Program-made: the position numbers and the translations under genes
In this document: piece by piece, positions 41,297 to 49,357 of the stretch
Position numbering within the stretch: the first letter of the stretch is position 1
Layout: every line of letters starts with the position of its first letter
NCBI GenBank assembly: GCA_965200615.1
Contig: OZ241377.1
Coordinates: 4,588,001 to 4,652,000, forward strand
Direction of reading: 5' to 3'
Origin: Bin5 sp965200615
GTDB taxonomy: Bacteria; Chloroflexota; Anaerolineae; Caldilineales; Caldilineaceae
DNA: 64,000 nucleotides
The notes under the pieces: generated by a model
Told to the model about the DNA's origin: nothing
Seen by the model: only the letters and a program-made list of their open reading frames with translations
Databases searched by the model: none

Positions 41297-42625
41297 TCAC
41301 GCGCGCGCTTCGAACCCCTGCATACCGGCGTCGAGAAGGCGGGCGGCGGCGCGCCAGGCAGGAATCTGCTCCGGCGACGTTTCAAGCAGGAGTGTCCTCG
41401 CTTCCTCCAGGCTGCACCAGCGGCATTCGCTGTGGTTGTGGTGGCCGAGCCGCACTTCCCCTTCTCCGATCTCGGCCAGGAAGTAGGTGATCGTGCGCTG
41501 GACATCATAGCCGCGAATGTGGACGGTGAAGTCGAGGGCGGTGGGACAGTTCTCGTAGAGCTTGCGTATCGGCAGTCCGGTTTCGATGGCGAACTCCCGG
41601 CGAGCGCATTCGAGGTCGCTTTCACCCGGTTCGACGCCCCCGCGCGGGAACTGCCACTCCTCAAAAAAGTGGTTATAGAGGAGGAGGAGCTGGGCCTCGT
41701 CCCGGCCGGCGGGCGATTCTTCCGGGCAGCGGCGGATGGGAATGACGCCAGCGCTGCGGCGCAGTCGCGGCGCGTTACTGATTTCGATGGCTGCGGGCAG
41801 CTCCAAGGCATTGGTATAGAGGGCCTGTCCGATGATCACGCCGTCGATGCCATAGTGTTCATGGCGCTTGAGCGCGCGGATATCGTCAAGATTAGCGACG
41901 CCGCCGCTGGCGATGACCTGCAAACCTGTAAGGTCAGCCAGTGTCGCCGTCGCCTGAACGTTGACGCCGCTGAGCAGGCCATCGCGGCTGATGTCGGTGA
42001 ACAACGCCAGTTCCACGCCCAGAGCGGCCATGCGATGCCCCAACTCGACCGCGCTCACCCGGCTGACCTTTTGCCAGCCGTGGGTGGCGACCTTTCCGTC
42101 CTTGGCATCGAGCCCAACGACGATCCGGGAATGGCCCCAGCGCTTAAGAGCGACGCGCACCAATTCCGGATCGCGCACAGCCGCGGTTCCCAATATAATT
42201 CGGTCGGCGCCCAGGGAGAAGGCCAGCTCGATGTCCTCGACGCTGCGCAGCCCACCGGTGAACTGAATCGGGATCTCGACCGCATTTCTGATCTGCGTGA
42301 GGCGCTGCAGGTTTATGGGCAGATTCTGTTCAAGGCTTGAATCGTCCGGGGCTTCGTCAGTTTCAAGGCCCGGGTCTCCAGCGCGGGTGGATTCCGAGGC
42401 ATCGAGCGCGTCGAGTGAAAGGCGCTGTACTTTGGGATGGAAGTCGGATGCGCCGCCAAAGGCGCCGTCCAGGTTGACGACGTGAAGCCACTCGGCGCCG
42501 AGGCTTTCCCAGTGACGGGCCGTCCGGGCGGGGTTGTCGCTGAAGACAGTCTCGGCATTTGGATCGCCTCGCTGCAGGCGAACACAGCGTCCTCTTCTCA
42601 AATCGATCGCGGGATAGATGCGCAT
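41297..42625 (-). CDS. hisA: HisA (ProFAR isomerase) fused to a Nudix hydrolase domain
   Basis: 442 aa. Residues 1-285 are HisA: RIYPAIDLRRGRCVRL, HVVNLDGAFGG, QFTGGLRSVEDI, VVGLDAKDGKVATHGW, LFTDISRDGLLSGVN, VIASGGVANLDDI, with the two catalytic Asp present. An acidic insertion of about 40 residues (after residue 65) interrupts the usual helix 2 region. Residues about 291-442 are a Nudix domain beginning SAGVIPI, with box GGVEPGE...ARREFAIETGL, which fits the consensus except Ile for one Glu. It resembles Ap4A-type hydrolases. No stop or frameshift lies at the junction. HisA acts in histidine synthesis; the Nudix substrate is unknown. Confidence 0.9.
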   Translation of the reverse strand: MRIYPAIDLRRGRCVRLQRGDPNAETVFSDNPARTARHWESLGAEWLHVVNLDGAFGGASDFHPKVQRLSLDALDASESTRAGDPGLETDEAPDDSSLEQNLPINLQRLTQIRNAVEIPIQFTGGLRSVEDIELAFSLGADRIILGTAAVRDPELVRVALKRWGHSRIVVGLDAKDGKVATHGWQKVSRVSAVELGHRMAALGVELALFTDISRDGLLSGVNVQATATLADLTGLQVIASGGVANLDDIRALKRHEHYGIDGVIIGQALYTNALELPAAIEISNAPRLRRSAGVIPIRRCPEESPAGRDEAQLLLLYNHFFEEWQFPRGGVEPGESDLECARREFAIETGLPIRKLYENCPTALDFTVHIRGYDVQRTITYFLAEIGEGEVRLGHHNHSECRWCSLEEARTLLLETSPEQIPAWRAAARLLDAGMQGFEARA

Positions 42626-42720
42626 GGCGCTGTCTTTTGCATTTCGTTGTTGAGCGGCGGCTAGCCGTCAGTTTCGCTTTCTCAGGATAGGCCTGATCTG
42701 TCATTGCGCCCAAGGATATT

Positions 42721-44268
42721 TCAGGCGTGATTCCCCTGGGTTGCGGCCTCGTAAATCGCCTCATCGAGTTCGGCCTGGAGTTCGATCAGGGCCTCTTCGC
42801 CCAGGATTCCTTCGCGTGACAGCTCGTCAAGAGCTGTTCTCTCAGCGCGCAAGGCCTCTGTCCGCGCCAGTGAGACGATCTGTTCGCGCAAGTCCGGCTG
42901 ATCGTTCAGGAGTTTATCAATCTGACTGCTCACGTTTTCTTCACGTGCGGTCAACTCTGCCTTGACGGTTGTATAGGCGGTTGGTATTAGCGCGCCGTCG
43001 CGGTAGAGGCGGTCGACATAGCTGATGGCAGAGCGGATGGCGAGAAGCTGGCCCTGGATTCGTTCATATTCGGCGGGCTGCCTGGCGCCTTGCGTCAGCC
43101 CGAGCCGAGAGAGCAGCCCTGAAATGGAGATAGCCTGTACAAGGATCGTAAAGAGGACGACAGCGAAGGTCATGGCCAGAAGCTGCGGCCGATTTTCGAT
43201 ATCGACGGGCAGGCTCAGAGCCAGCGCCACACTGATCGCGCCGCGCAGTCCTCCCCATGACATCACAAGGAGGAAGGGGGCCGGGAGATGATGACGGAAG
43301 AGACGGACAGTACCGCCCAACAGATAGACAACGATGAAGCGGCCCCCCAGGACAGCAACGACCGCTATCAGCGAGGGCATGAGATATGTGACCAGTTGCT
43401 CCCATTCCACGCTGATGCCGAGCAGGATGAAGATAAATGAGTTGGCGAGAAAAGCGATGTATTCCCAGACGGTGAAGAGCACCATCTTGGTTGAAGGGGT
43501 CATCCCGCGGGGGCCGATATTGCCGTTGACCAGGCCTGCCACCACGACGGCCAGAACACCACTGAAGTGGAACTGTTCTGCCAGGATAAAGCTGCCGTAA
43601 GCGAGGATGGTCGTCAGCGTGACCTCGATCAGATAGTCGTCGATATGCTCGATCAGCTTGGCAACGGCATAGCCGAGAACGCCGCCGATGAGAAGGCCGC
43701 CGACTGACACTTTCAGGAAACTGACCACACCCTCAAGCGGATTGAGAGTGCCCTCCACAGCCAGAGCAAGCATGATGTGGAAGATGACTACGGCGGTACC
43801 GTCATTGAAGAGGCTCTCGCCCTCGACAAGGGTCATCAGGCGCTTGGGGGCGCCGACGGAGCGGAAGGTTGCGACGACGGCTACAGGGTCGGTGGCGGAG
43901 ATCAAAGCGCCGAAGATGAGGGCGGCCGGCAGGGGCAGCACGCCGGCGATAACCAGAACTGCGGCGATGATGCCGGTGCTGATGAGCACGCCCGGTACGG
44001 CCATGGCCACGATGGGCGTCAGGTCGGCCTTCAGATCCTTCAACTGCAGGTGGAAGGCGGCTTCAAAGATGAGGGGCGGGACAAAGAGGCCGAGCACCAG
44101 ACCCGGCGTCAGCTCCAGGTGCATGCCGCCGCGGAAGGCCAAGACCAGCCCGGCTCCGACCAGCGCCACTGTGTAGGGCAGCCGGATGCGGCGCACGGCC
44201 AGGGCCACAAGCAGGACGACTGCCAGTACCTGGACGATTTCAAATTCCAGCTCGAAGAAGGTTTCCAC
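42721..44268 (-). CDS. Na+/H+ antiporter, CPA1 (NhaP/NHE) family
   Basis: 515 aa with about 12 membrane segments in the first 400 residues. The CPA1 signatures are LFVPPLIFEAAFHL, GALISATDPVAVVATF (the ion-binding Asp) and VEGESLFNDGTAVVIF (the ND motif), plus SWGGLRGAISVALALSLP. A cytoplasmic helical tail of about 110 residues ends the protein (ALDELSREGILGEEALIEL). It exchanges protons for Na+ at the inner membrane for pH/salt homeostasis. It starts three bases after the phosphatase-like gene, so they share a transcript. Confidence 0.93.
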   Translation of the reverse strand: METFFELEFEIVQVLAVVLLVALAVRRIRLPYTVALVGAGLVLAFRGGMHLELTPGLVLGLFVPPLIFEAAFHLQLKDLKADLTPIVAMAVPGVLISTGIIAAVLVIAGVLPLPAALIFGALISATDPVAVVATFRSVGAPKRLMTLVEGESLFNDGTAVVIFHIMLALAVEGTLNPLEGVVSFLKVSVGGLLIGGVLGYAVAKLIEHIDDYLIEVTLTTILAYGSFILAEQFHFSGVLAVVVAGLVNGNIGPRGMTPSTKMVLFTVWEYIAFLANSFIFILLGISVEWEQLVTYLMPSLIAVVAVLGGRFIVVYLLGGTVRLFRHHLPAPFLLVMSWGGLRGAISVALALSLPVDIENRPQLLAMTFAVVLFTILVQAISISGLLSRLGLTQGARQPAEYERIQGQLLAIRSAISYVDRLYRDGALIPTAYTTVKAELTAREENVSSQIDKLLNDQPDLREQIVSLARTEALRAERTALDELSREGILGEEALIELQAELDEAIYEAATQGNHA

Positions 44269-44271
44269 GAC

Positions 44272-44961
44272 TTACTCCGGAACAGCGGAGGGGCGGCTTT
44301 GTTCCCTCAGCCCACTGTCAAGCTGATCGTCCGCTGGATCGACAGCAGGCGAAGCCGCGCCCCTGGGAATGTGCGGCACTCCGCGAGGGACAGCGAAATC
44401 GTCAACGATTCGCCCGTCTTGCACACAGGCGACGGCGGCAAAGGAGAGTTGCTGCCAGTCCTGCAGGAGCACGGCAGGGAGGCCTAGCAGGTGCGCCCGG
44501 TAGAGGCTGAAGGTGAGGCCGTGGCCGACGAGGGCCAGTGTGTCATGGGGATGGCGTGCAGCCCAGTCGTCGATCCCCGCGCGAAATCTGGTGAGCGCGT
44601 CTGCGGCCGGTTCCCAGCCCGCGACTGAATGGCGGGGACGGCGGAACACCTCTGCGACGCGGGCGGTATAGTCGCTTGTCCACTCCGGGGAGCGGTGCAG
44701 CTCATTGAAGCGGTCATCCTCATCCACCGGCAGGTCTTTCCTTTTCAGAAGCGGCGCGACTGTCAGACGGGTCTTTGGCTCGCGACTCAACAGCAGCCGG
44801 TCGACTTCGTCCCAGAACGGCTGCCGGGCGAGCGCCACGGCCTGAACACGGCCGAGCGCGTCCAACTGCCAGAGGGCGGCGTCGGTATCCGGAACCTGCC
44901 GCGTACCGGCGTGAGCGATGAGATATAGTTTCTTTGGCCTGCCTTTTTCGGTCGCTGTCAA
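44272..44961 (-). CDS. Histidine phosphatase (phosphoglycerate mutase-like) family protein
   Basis: 229 aa. The first catalytic motif reads LIAHAGTR: His is present, but the preceding Arg of the usual RHG/RHA is Ala. The second His region VGHGLTFSLYRAHLLG is clear. The middle SREPKTRLTVAPL replaces the more usual S.L.RA..TA. The C-terminal 30 residues are polar and unconserved in look. It may be an active phosphatase with an altered phosphate pocket or a sensor. It is translated just before the antiporter gene. Confidence 0.75.
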   Translation of the reverse strand: MTATEKGRPKKLYLIAHAGTRQVPDTDAALWQLDALGRVQAVALARQPFWDEVDRLLLSREPKTRLTVAPLLKRKDLPVDEDDRFNELHRSPEWTSDYTARVAEVFRRPRHSVAGWEPAADALTRFRAGIDDWAARHPHDTLALVGHGLTFSLYRAHLLGLPAVLLQDWQQLSFAAVACVQDGRIVDDFAVPRGVPHIPRGAASPAVDPADDQLDSGLREQSRPSAVPE

Positions 44962-45069
44962 TTCAGTTCATCACGATCGCAGAGCGGCGTTCGACTTGAA
45001 TGCCTGTGGTTTGCTCTGTGGCGCAATTCACATTTTGTGCAGACAGTGCAAACGGACTCCTGCCGCAGG

Positions 45070-45741
45070 TCAGGGGCACTCGATTTCAGGCTGGCTCTCC
45101 ACAGTTTGAATGAAATTACGCAGTATATGCAGGCCAACCGTGTGGCTTTTCTCTGGATGGCACTGGATGCCCCAGGCATTGCGGTGGCGGACGATGGACG
45201 GATAGTCGATGCCGTAGTCGGTGAGCGTGAGCACGGCGTCCGGCTGGGCAGCATCGCAGAAATAGCTGTGGGCAAAGTAGCCGTAGGCGCCATCTGGAAC
45301 ACCCGCCAGCAGTGGGTCTTGACGCTGCCGGCGCAACTGATTCCAGCCAATTTGAGGAATGCGCAGGCTGCGGCCGCTGCGGTGGGGATCCGGCATCTTG
45401 TTGGGGAAGCGGCGGACGCGGCCGGGGATCAGATGGAGCCCCTCGTGAACGCCCATCTCTTCACTCTCGTCGAAAAGCATCTGCATGCCGACGCAGATGC
45501 CCAGCAGAGGCAGACCTGCGGCCACGCTGTCCAACAGAGGGGCTTCAAATCCCTGATGGCGCAGGTTGTTGACGCTATCGCCGAAGGCGCCCTGTCCCGG
45601 CAGGACGAGTGCCCGCCAGCGGCTGAAATCGACCGGGTGGTCGACGATATCGACCTGGATACCCAGCGGTGAGGCTACGGTCTCAAAGGACTTGTAGACA
45701 CTGCGCAGGTTGCCAACGCCATAGTCAACAATAGCGATCAT
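45070..45741 (-). CDS. hisH: Imidazole glycerol phosphate synthase, glutamine amidotransferase subunit
   Basis: A 223-aa class-I amidotransferase: VDYGVGNLRSVYKSFE, LPGQGAFGD, the nucleophile Cys in GICVGMQMLFDESEE, and HPEKS with the triad His/Glu. It supplies ammonia to HisF. Its ATG overlaps the stop of the DUF402 gene by four bases, so the two are translationally coupled. It is separated from hisF by about 3.8 kb (phosphatase, antiporter, hisA). Family length is about 200-215, so it is slightly long. Confidence 0.95.
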   Translation of the reverse strand: MIAIVDYGVGNLRSVYKSFETVASPLGIQVDIVDHPVDFSRWRALVLPGQGAFGDSVNNLRHQGFEAPLLDSVAAGLPLLGICVGMQMLFDESEEMGVHEGLHLIPGRVRRFPNKMPDPHRSGRSLRIPQIGWNQLRRQRQDPLLAGVPDGAYGYFAHSYFCDAAQPDAVLTLTDYGIDYPSIVRHRNAWGIQCHPEKSHTVGLHILRNFIQTVESQPEIECP

Positions 45742-46292
45742 TGCGAACGGGACAAACTTTTTTCCATAGCGATGGCGAAGTTGCGCACCAGCGGCGGTGG
45801 AAACTCCTCGCGAAAGATGGCGGCAGTCAGTTCACGAATGCGGGTTTCGGCCCGTTCAGCCTCCTGGCTGCTGAGCCGCTCGGCGCGTACCACTTCCTCG
45901 AACTCCTCCTCGTGCAGTACGAAGACCCGTTTGTCTGAATTATACCAAATTGCAAGGATCAGGTCTGAAGTGCGATAGGCTTTGTCTTCGCGCTGCAGCG
46001 GCCTGCAGACAGGGAGGTAGAGGCCGACGGCGGCACCCTCAGCGTCAAAGTACTTTTCGACCATTTGATCCAGGTCGGGGAGCCAGAAGCGGAACCAGAC
46101 GAAGCCCGGCGCGCCGATGACGGTATCGAGCAGTTCGACGGTAGGCGCGTGAGCAGTCCAGGCAGCGCGCTCGACGAGCAGGGAGTTGAACCACTCGGCG
46201 CGATAATCGGTCATGTCCGCTTGCTGGTTCCAGTCTCCGCTGGAAAACGATCTGAACAATCGTTGGGACGATTGTGCGGTTTCGCTCATCAT
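45738..46292 (-). CDS. DUF402-like protein
   Basis: 184 aa. The region GFVWFRFWLPDLDQMVEKYFDAEG and TSDLILAIWYNSDKRVFVLHEEEFEEVV fits the DUF402 pattern (strands followed by D-x-W and an acidic end), a family that includes nucleoside-diphosphate phosphatases. A polar N-terminus precedes it. It overlaps hisH by four bases (ATGA), an unexpected partner; 51 bases upstream on the same strand is the nitrilase-like gene. A nucleotide phosphatase role is only family-based. Confidence 0.75.
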   Translation of the reverse strand: MMSETAQSSQRLFRSFSSGDWNQQADMTDYRAEWFNSLLVERAAWTAHAPTVELLDTVIGAPGFVWFRFWLPDLDQMVEKYFDAEGAAVGLYLPVCRPLQREDKAYRTSDLILAIWYNSDKRVFVLHEEEFEEVVRAERLSSQEAERAETRIRELTAAIFREEFPPPLVRNFAIAMEKSLSRSQ

Positions 46293-46343
46293 TTCACTTT
46301 CGGCGGCTGCCCGGTCTTCAGACGGCCGGCCAGAGTAAATCCG

Positions 46344-47159
46344 TCAATATTTCCTTACGATGGCGCGGTAGGCGTTGGGTTCGCGAACCTGGATCATTTG
46401 GCGTTCTTCGCGGACGGCACGCACGCGGTCCAGATCGATGGTCGCGACCGCATATCCCTCCATCGGCTCCTCGAGGACCGTATAGAGAGCGCCGTCCGGC
46501 CCGGCAAGGATCGAGTCGCCCGCAAACTGAATGGTGGGATCCTCGCCCACGCGGTTGGCCGCGGCGACATAGAGGGCATTCTCGGCGGCGCGGCTGACGA
46601 TGTGCGCCCGCCACTGTTCGTGGTGACCGATCTCCCAGTTGGCGGCGAGGACAATCAGTTCGGCGCCGTCCAGGGTCAGGCTGCGGGCCGCTTCGGGAAA
46701 GATCAGGTCGGATCCGATCATAAGGCCGAATCTGCCCCAATCGGCGTCCACGTTGATGAAACGGAAGCCGGAACGGTAGACCTGACGCTCCTCGCCCAAG
46801 AGGTGCACCTTGTGATAGGAGGACATGACCTCTCCATCCGGGCCCAGGCAGGCCAGGCCGTTGTAGAGAATGCTCTCGACTTTCTCCTTGATGACCAGGC
46901 CGAAGACGATATGCGTGTTATAGTCGTCGGCCCGTTTGGCCAGGTAGTTTGTGGCGTGGCCGGGCACGCGTTCCGCCAGCGTTGTGGCGCGCAGTCCCAG
47001 TTCGGTACCGGTATAGCTGAGTTCCGGGAAGACGATCAGATCGGTCGGCTGTGTCGTGCAGATGCGTTCGACAAACTCCCCCATTTTGCGAAGGTTTTCC
47101 TCGGCGCTGGTGAGCGCGGGGGCCATCTGCACAAGTGCAACAGTGATTTCACGAGCCAT
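46344..47159 (-). CDS. Carbon-nitrogen hydrolase (nitrilase) family protein lacking the catalytic Cys
   Basis: A 271-aa nitrilase-superfamily fold. The catalytic Glu is present in LIVFPELSYTG and the Lys in YHKVHLLGEE. The Cys motif, normally G..IC.D..FPE, reads GLMIGSDLIFPEAARSL: residue 149 is Gly (codon GGA at 46715-46713). The remainder is standard (LDGAELIVLAANWE, HIVSRAAENALYVAAAN). Without the nucleophile it should not hydrolyse C-N bonds by the usual mechanism, so it may be a pseudoenzyme or a binding subunit. It heads the run nitrilase-like, DUF402, hisH. Confidence 0.85.
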   Translation of the reverse strand: MAREITVALVQMAPALTSAEENLRKMGEFVERICTTQPTDLIVFPELSYTGTELGLRATTLAERVPGHATNYLAKRADDYNTHIVFGLVIKEKVESILYNGLACLGPDGEVMSSYHKVHLLGEERQVYRSGFRFINVDADWGRFGLMIGSDLIFPEAARSLTLDGAELIVLAANWEIGHHEQWRAHIVSRAAENALYVAAANRVGEDPTIQFAGDSILAGPDGALYTVLEEPMEGYAVATIDLDRVRAVREERQMIQVREPNAYRAIVRKY

Positions 47160-47290
47160 TCAGCCTCTCCGGCAGGTCTGAGACAGATCTCAAGGAACGA
47201 AAGTCAAGCAAGTATAGCACGGTTGACTCCTTTCCCCATCTTTCGCGTGCTGTGTTAGAATTTCACCGCAAGGCGGAAAGGAGAACGTCA

Positions 47291-47860
47291 ATGCCTGAAA
47301 ACAGTTCGATGTTCAGACGGATCTTTGGACGCACGTGGATCATTCTGCTGGTGGCGGCGATCATAATTCCGCTGGACCAGTGGACGAAGGAGCTGGTCCG
47401 ACAGAACATCGCCAAGTTCGACTATATTATTCCGATTCCAGCGCTGGGCGAGTATTTTGTCTTTGAGCATGTGGACAATCACGGCGCTGCGTTTGGCATT
47501 CTGCAGGGGGCGGGCAGCGTCTTTATCGTCATTGCTGCGGTGGTGACGGTAGGTGTGTTCTACTACGCGATCCGTCACCTGCCGGACGATCAGCGTCTCA
47601 TTCGGTTACTGCTTGGGTTCCAGGTCGGCGGCGCGCTGGGAAACGTGATCGATCGCATCATGCAGGGTTATGTCACCGATTTTGTGAAGATCGGTGTCCC
47701 CGATGTCTACTATTGGCCGAATTTCAACATCGCCGATTCCTCGATTGTATGCAGTGTCATCGCTCTGGCAGCCGTCATCCTCTACCAAGACGTTCAGGCC
47801 TCCAAGCGGGCCAAAGAGGAGGCCATCGAAATCGGTGCAGCCGGGTCGTCGGAGGCGTAG
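47291..47860 (+). CDS. lspA: Lipoprotein signal peptidase (signal peptidase II)
   Basis: A 189-aa inner-membrane aspartyl protease that removes signal peptides from prolipoproteins. Four hydrophobic segments start with IILLVAAIIIPLDQWTKELV. Conserved blocks are NHGAAFGIL, GGALGNVIDRIMQGYVTDFV and FNIADSSI, with the two catalytic Asp (DR and AD). AAGGAG before the ATG at 47291 selects it over an upstream non-ATG start. Several lipoproteins in this window are its likely substrates. rluD follows after 13 bases. Confidence 0.96.
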   Translation: MPENSSMFRRIFGRTWIILLVAAIIIPLDQWTKELVRQNIAKFDYIIPIPALGEYFVFEHVDNHGAAFGILQGAGSVFIVIAAVVTVGVFYYAIRHLPDDQRLIRLLLGFQVGGALGNVIDRIMQGYVTDFVKIGVPDVYYWPNFNIADSSIVCSVIALAAVILYQDVQASKRAKEEAIEIGAAGSSEA

Positions 47861-47873
47861 CCAAAGGGAGCGG

Positions 47874-48875
47874 GTGGACTACGAGAGCCGGGAAGCGCGC
47901 CGTTTTACCGTTCCCCCGTCTGCAGCCGGCCAGCGCCTTGATCGCTGGCTGACGGACCAGTTCGAGGAGGAAAGCCGCAGCGCAGTTCAGCGCTGGATTG
48001 CGGCAGGGCTGGTCACCGTCAATGGGCAGCGCGCCGGCAAGGCCGGAATGCCCTTGGAAGCCGATGCAGAGATCGAGGTCGCAGCGCCACCGGCAGCGGT
48101 GGAGAGTTTACTGCGGCCCGAAGACATTCCTATCGAGATAATCTTTGAAGACAACAGCCTGCTCGTCATTGACAAGCCGGCCGGACTGGTCGTCCATCCG
48201 GGGCCGGGCCACACAGCAGGTACCCTCGCAAACGCAGTTCTTCACCATTGCCCGGAGTTGGAAGGGATCGGCGGGGAGAAGCGGCCGGGCATCGTCCACA
48301 GGCTGGACAAAGGTACATCCGGCGTGATCGTCGTGGCCAAGAATGACGCGGCGATGCGCTTTCTGCAGGAACAGTTCGCCGGCCGGACCGTGTACAAAGA
48401 GTACCTGGCGTTGCTGGAGGGCAGGGTCGAGCCGTCTCGAGGCCGCATCGACGCGCCGGTCGGCCGCCACCCGACGCGGCGACAGCGCATGGCCGTTCTG
48501 CCGGCTCTTTCAGGACCGAAAAATACGGTTGGGACAGGGCAGACTGCGTCTGGCGCGCGGGAGGCCGTGACCGATTACGAGTGCCTGCAGGTCTACGAAG
48601 ACCGTTCAAGCGGACAGACGGCCCGTTTTTCGCTGGTGCGCGCCGTCCTGCACACGGGGCGCACCCACCAGATTCGGGCCCATTTTGCCTGGCGGAACTG
48701 TCCCGTGGCCGGTGACACGGAATACGGGTACAAGCGGCGGCGCCTGTCGCTGACGCGGCCTTTCCTGCACGCCCACAGGCTGGGCATCCGACTGCCCGGG
48801 GAGGCAGAGCAGCGCGTGTTCGAGTCGCCACTGCCCGCCGAGCTGCAGCGCATACTTGAGCGGTTGGGGGAGTGA
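47874..48875 (+). CDS. rluD: RluA/RluD-family 23S rRNA pseudouridine synthase
   Basis: 333 aa. An N-terminal S4 RNA-binding domain (GQRLDRWLTDQF) precedes the synthase domain: VIDKPAGLVVHPGPGH, catalytic Asp in GIVHRLDKGTSGVIVVAKN, and VLHTGRTHQIRAHFAWRNCPV. The start is GTG 47874, eight bases after AAGGGAG, placing it 13 bases after lspA, the usual lspA-rluD pairing. A 30-residue Gly/Ser-rich loop (about 205-235) interrupts the central sheet. Which uridines it modifies is inferred from family (helix 69 for RluD). Confidence 0.92.
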   Translation: MDYESREARRFTVPPSAAGQRLDRWLTDQFEEESRSAVQRWIAAGLVTVNGQRAGKAGMPLEADAEIEVAAPPAAVESLLRPEDIPIEIIFEDNSLLVIDKPAGLVVHPGPGHTAGTLANAVLHHCPELEGIGGEKRPGIVHRLDKGTSGVIVVAKNDAAMRFLQEQFAGRTVYKEYLALLEGRVEPSRGRIDAPVGRHPTRRQRMAVLPALSGPKNTVGTGQTASGAREAVTDYECLQVYEDRSSGQTARFSLVRAVLHTGRTHQIRAHFAWRNCPVAGDTEYGYKRRRLSLTRPFLHAHRLGIRLPGEAEQRVFESPLPAELQRILERLGE

Positions 48876-48881
48876 CAGTCC

Positions 48882-49226
48882 ATGATCGACAAGCTCTACA
48901 AGATCGCCGAGGGGTTGAACAACCGGTTCTAGGACGGGGACGATCCCTTCTATATCGTCACGCGGCTGGCCGAGGAGCGCGGCGAGGTGGCCAGCCAGGT
49001 GAGCCATTTCGAGAGCAAGGGTGTCAAGATGATGAAGTTGGGATCCCCTGACCGCGCCGCGTTCGCGAAGGAGCTGCAGGACGTGATGCGGGTTGTTGTG
49101 CAGCTTGCGATCCACTACAAGCTGGAGGCGGAGTTGGAGGCTTCGGTCGATCGATCCTGCCAGGAGATAGTAGTCGAGGGTTTAGTCGATCCGCTGCCGG
49201 AGGAACTGGAAGGTGAAAACAACTGA
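48882..49226 (+). pseudogene. MazG-like nucleotide pyrophosphohydrolase family protein with an in-frame TAG
   Basis: From ATG 48882 the frame reads MIDKLYKIAEGLNNRF, hits TAG at 48930-48932 (codon 17), and continues DGDDPFYIVTRLAEERGEVASQVSHFES, ending at 49226 (114 codons in all). The continuation carries MazG-like metal-binding Glu pairs (EERGE) and KELQDVMRVVVQLA. The homologous family runs NRF-x-x-G-x-DPF without interruption, so the TAG replaces one sense codon. It lies six bases after rluD. Either the gene is freshly inactivated, the base is wrong, or translation restarts at GTG 48987, losing the front helix. Confidence 0.7.
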
Positions 49227-49357
49227 ACAGCGTCGAGCAGGTCTTGAGCGAGCAGGCGTTCAGTTCACTTTCTCTGTAAACCGAGTCAGACGGCCTATCT
49301 TTTTGAATCCGTTAAATCGCGAAACTCCCGATTCTTTCCATTGCCAGGATAGCCTGA

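Noticed and set aside
48930..48932. TAG as a pyrrolysine codon
   Set aside because: MazG-like proteins have no known pyrrolysine, no insertion context is visible, and bacteria of this type are not known to me to use it. A mutation or base error is simpler.
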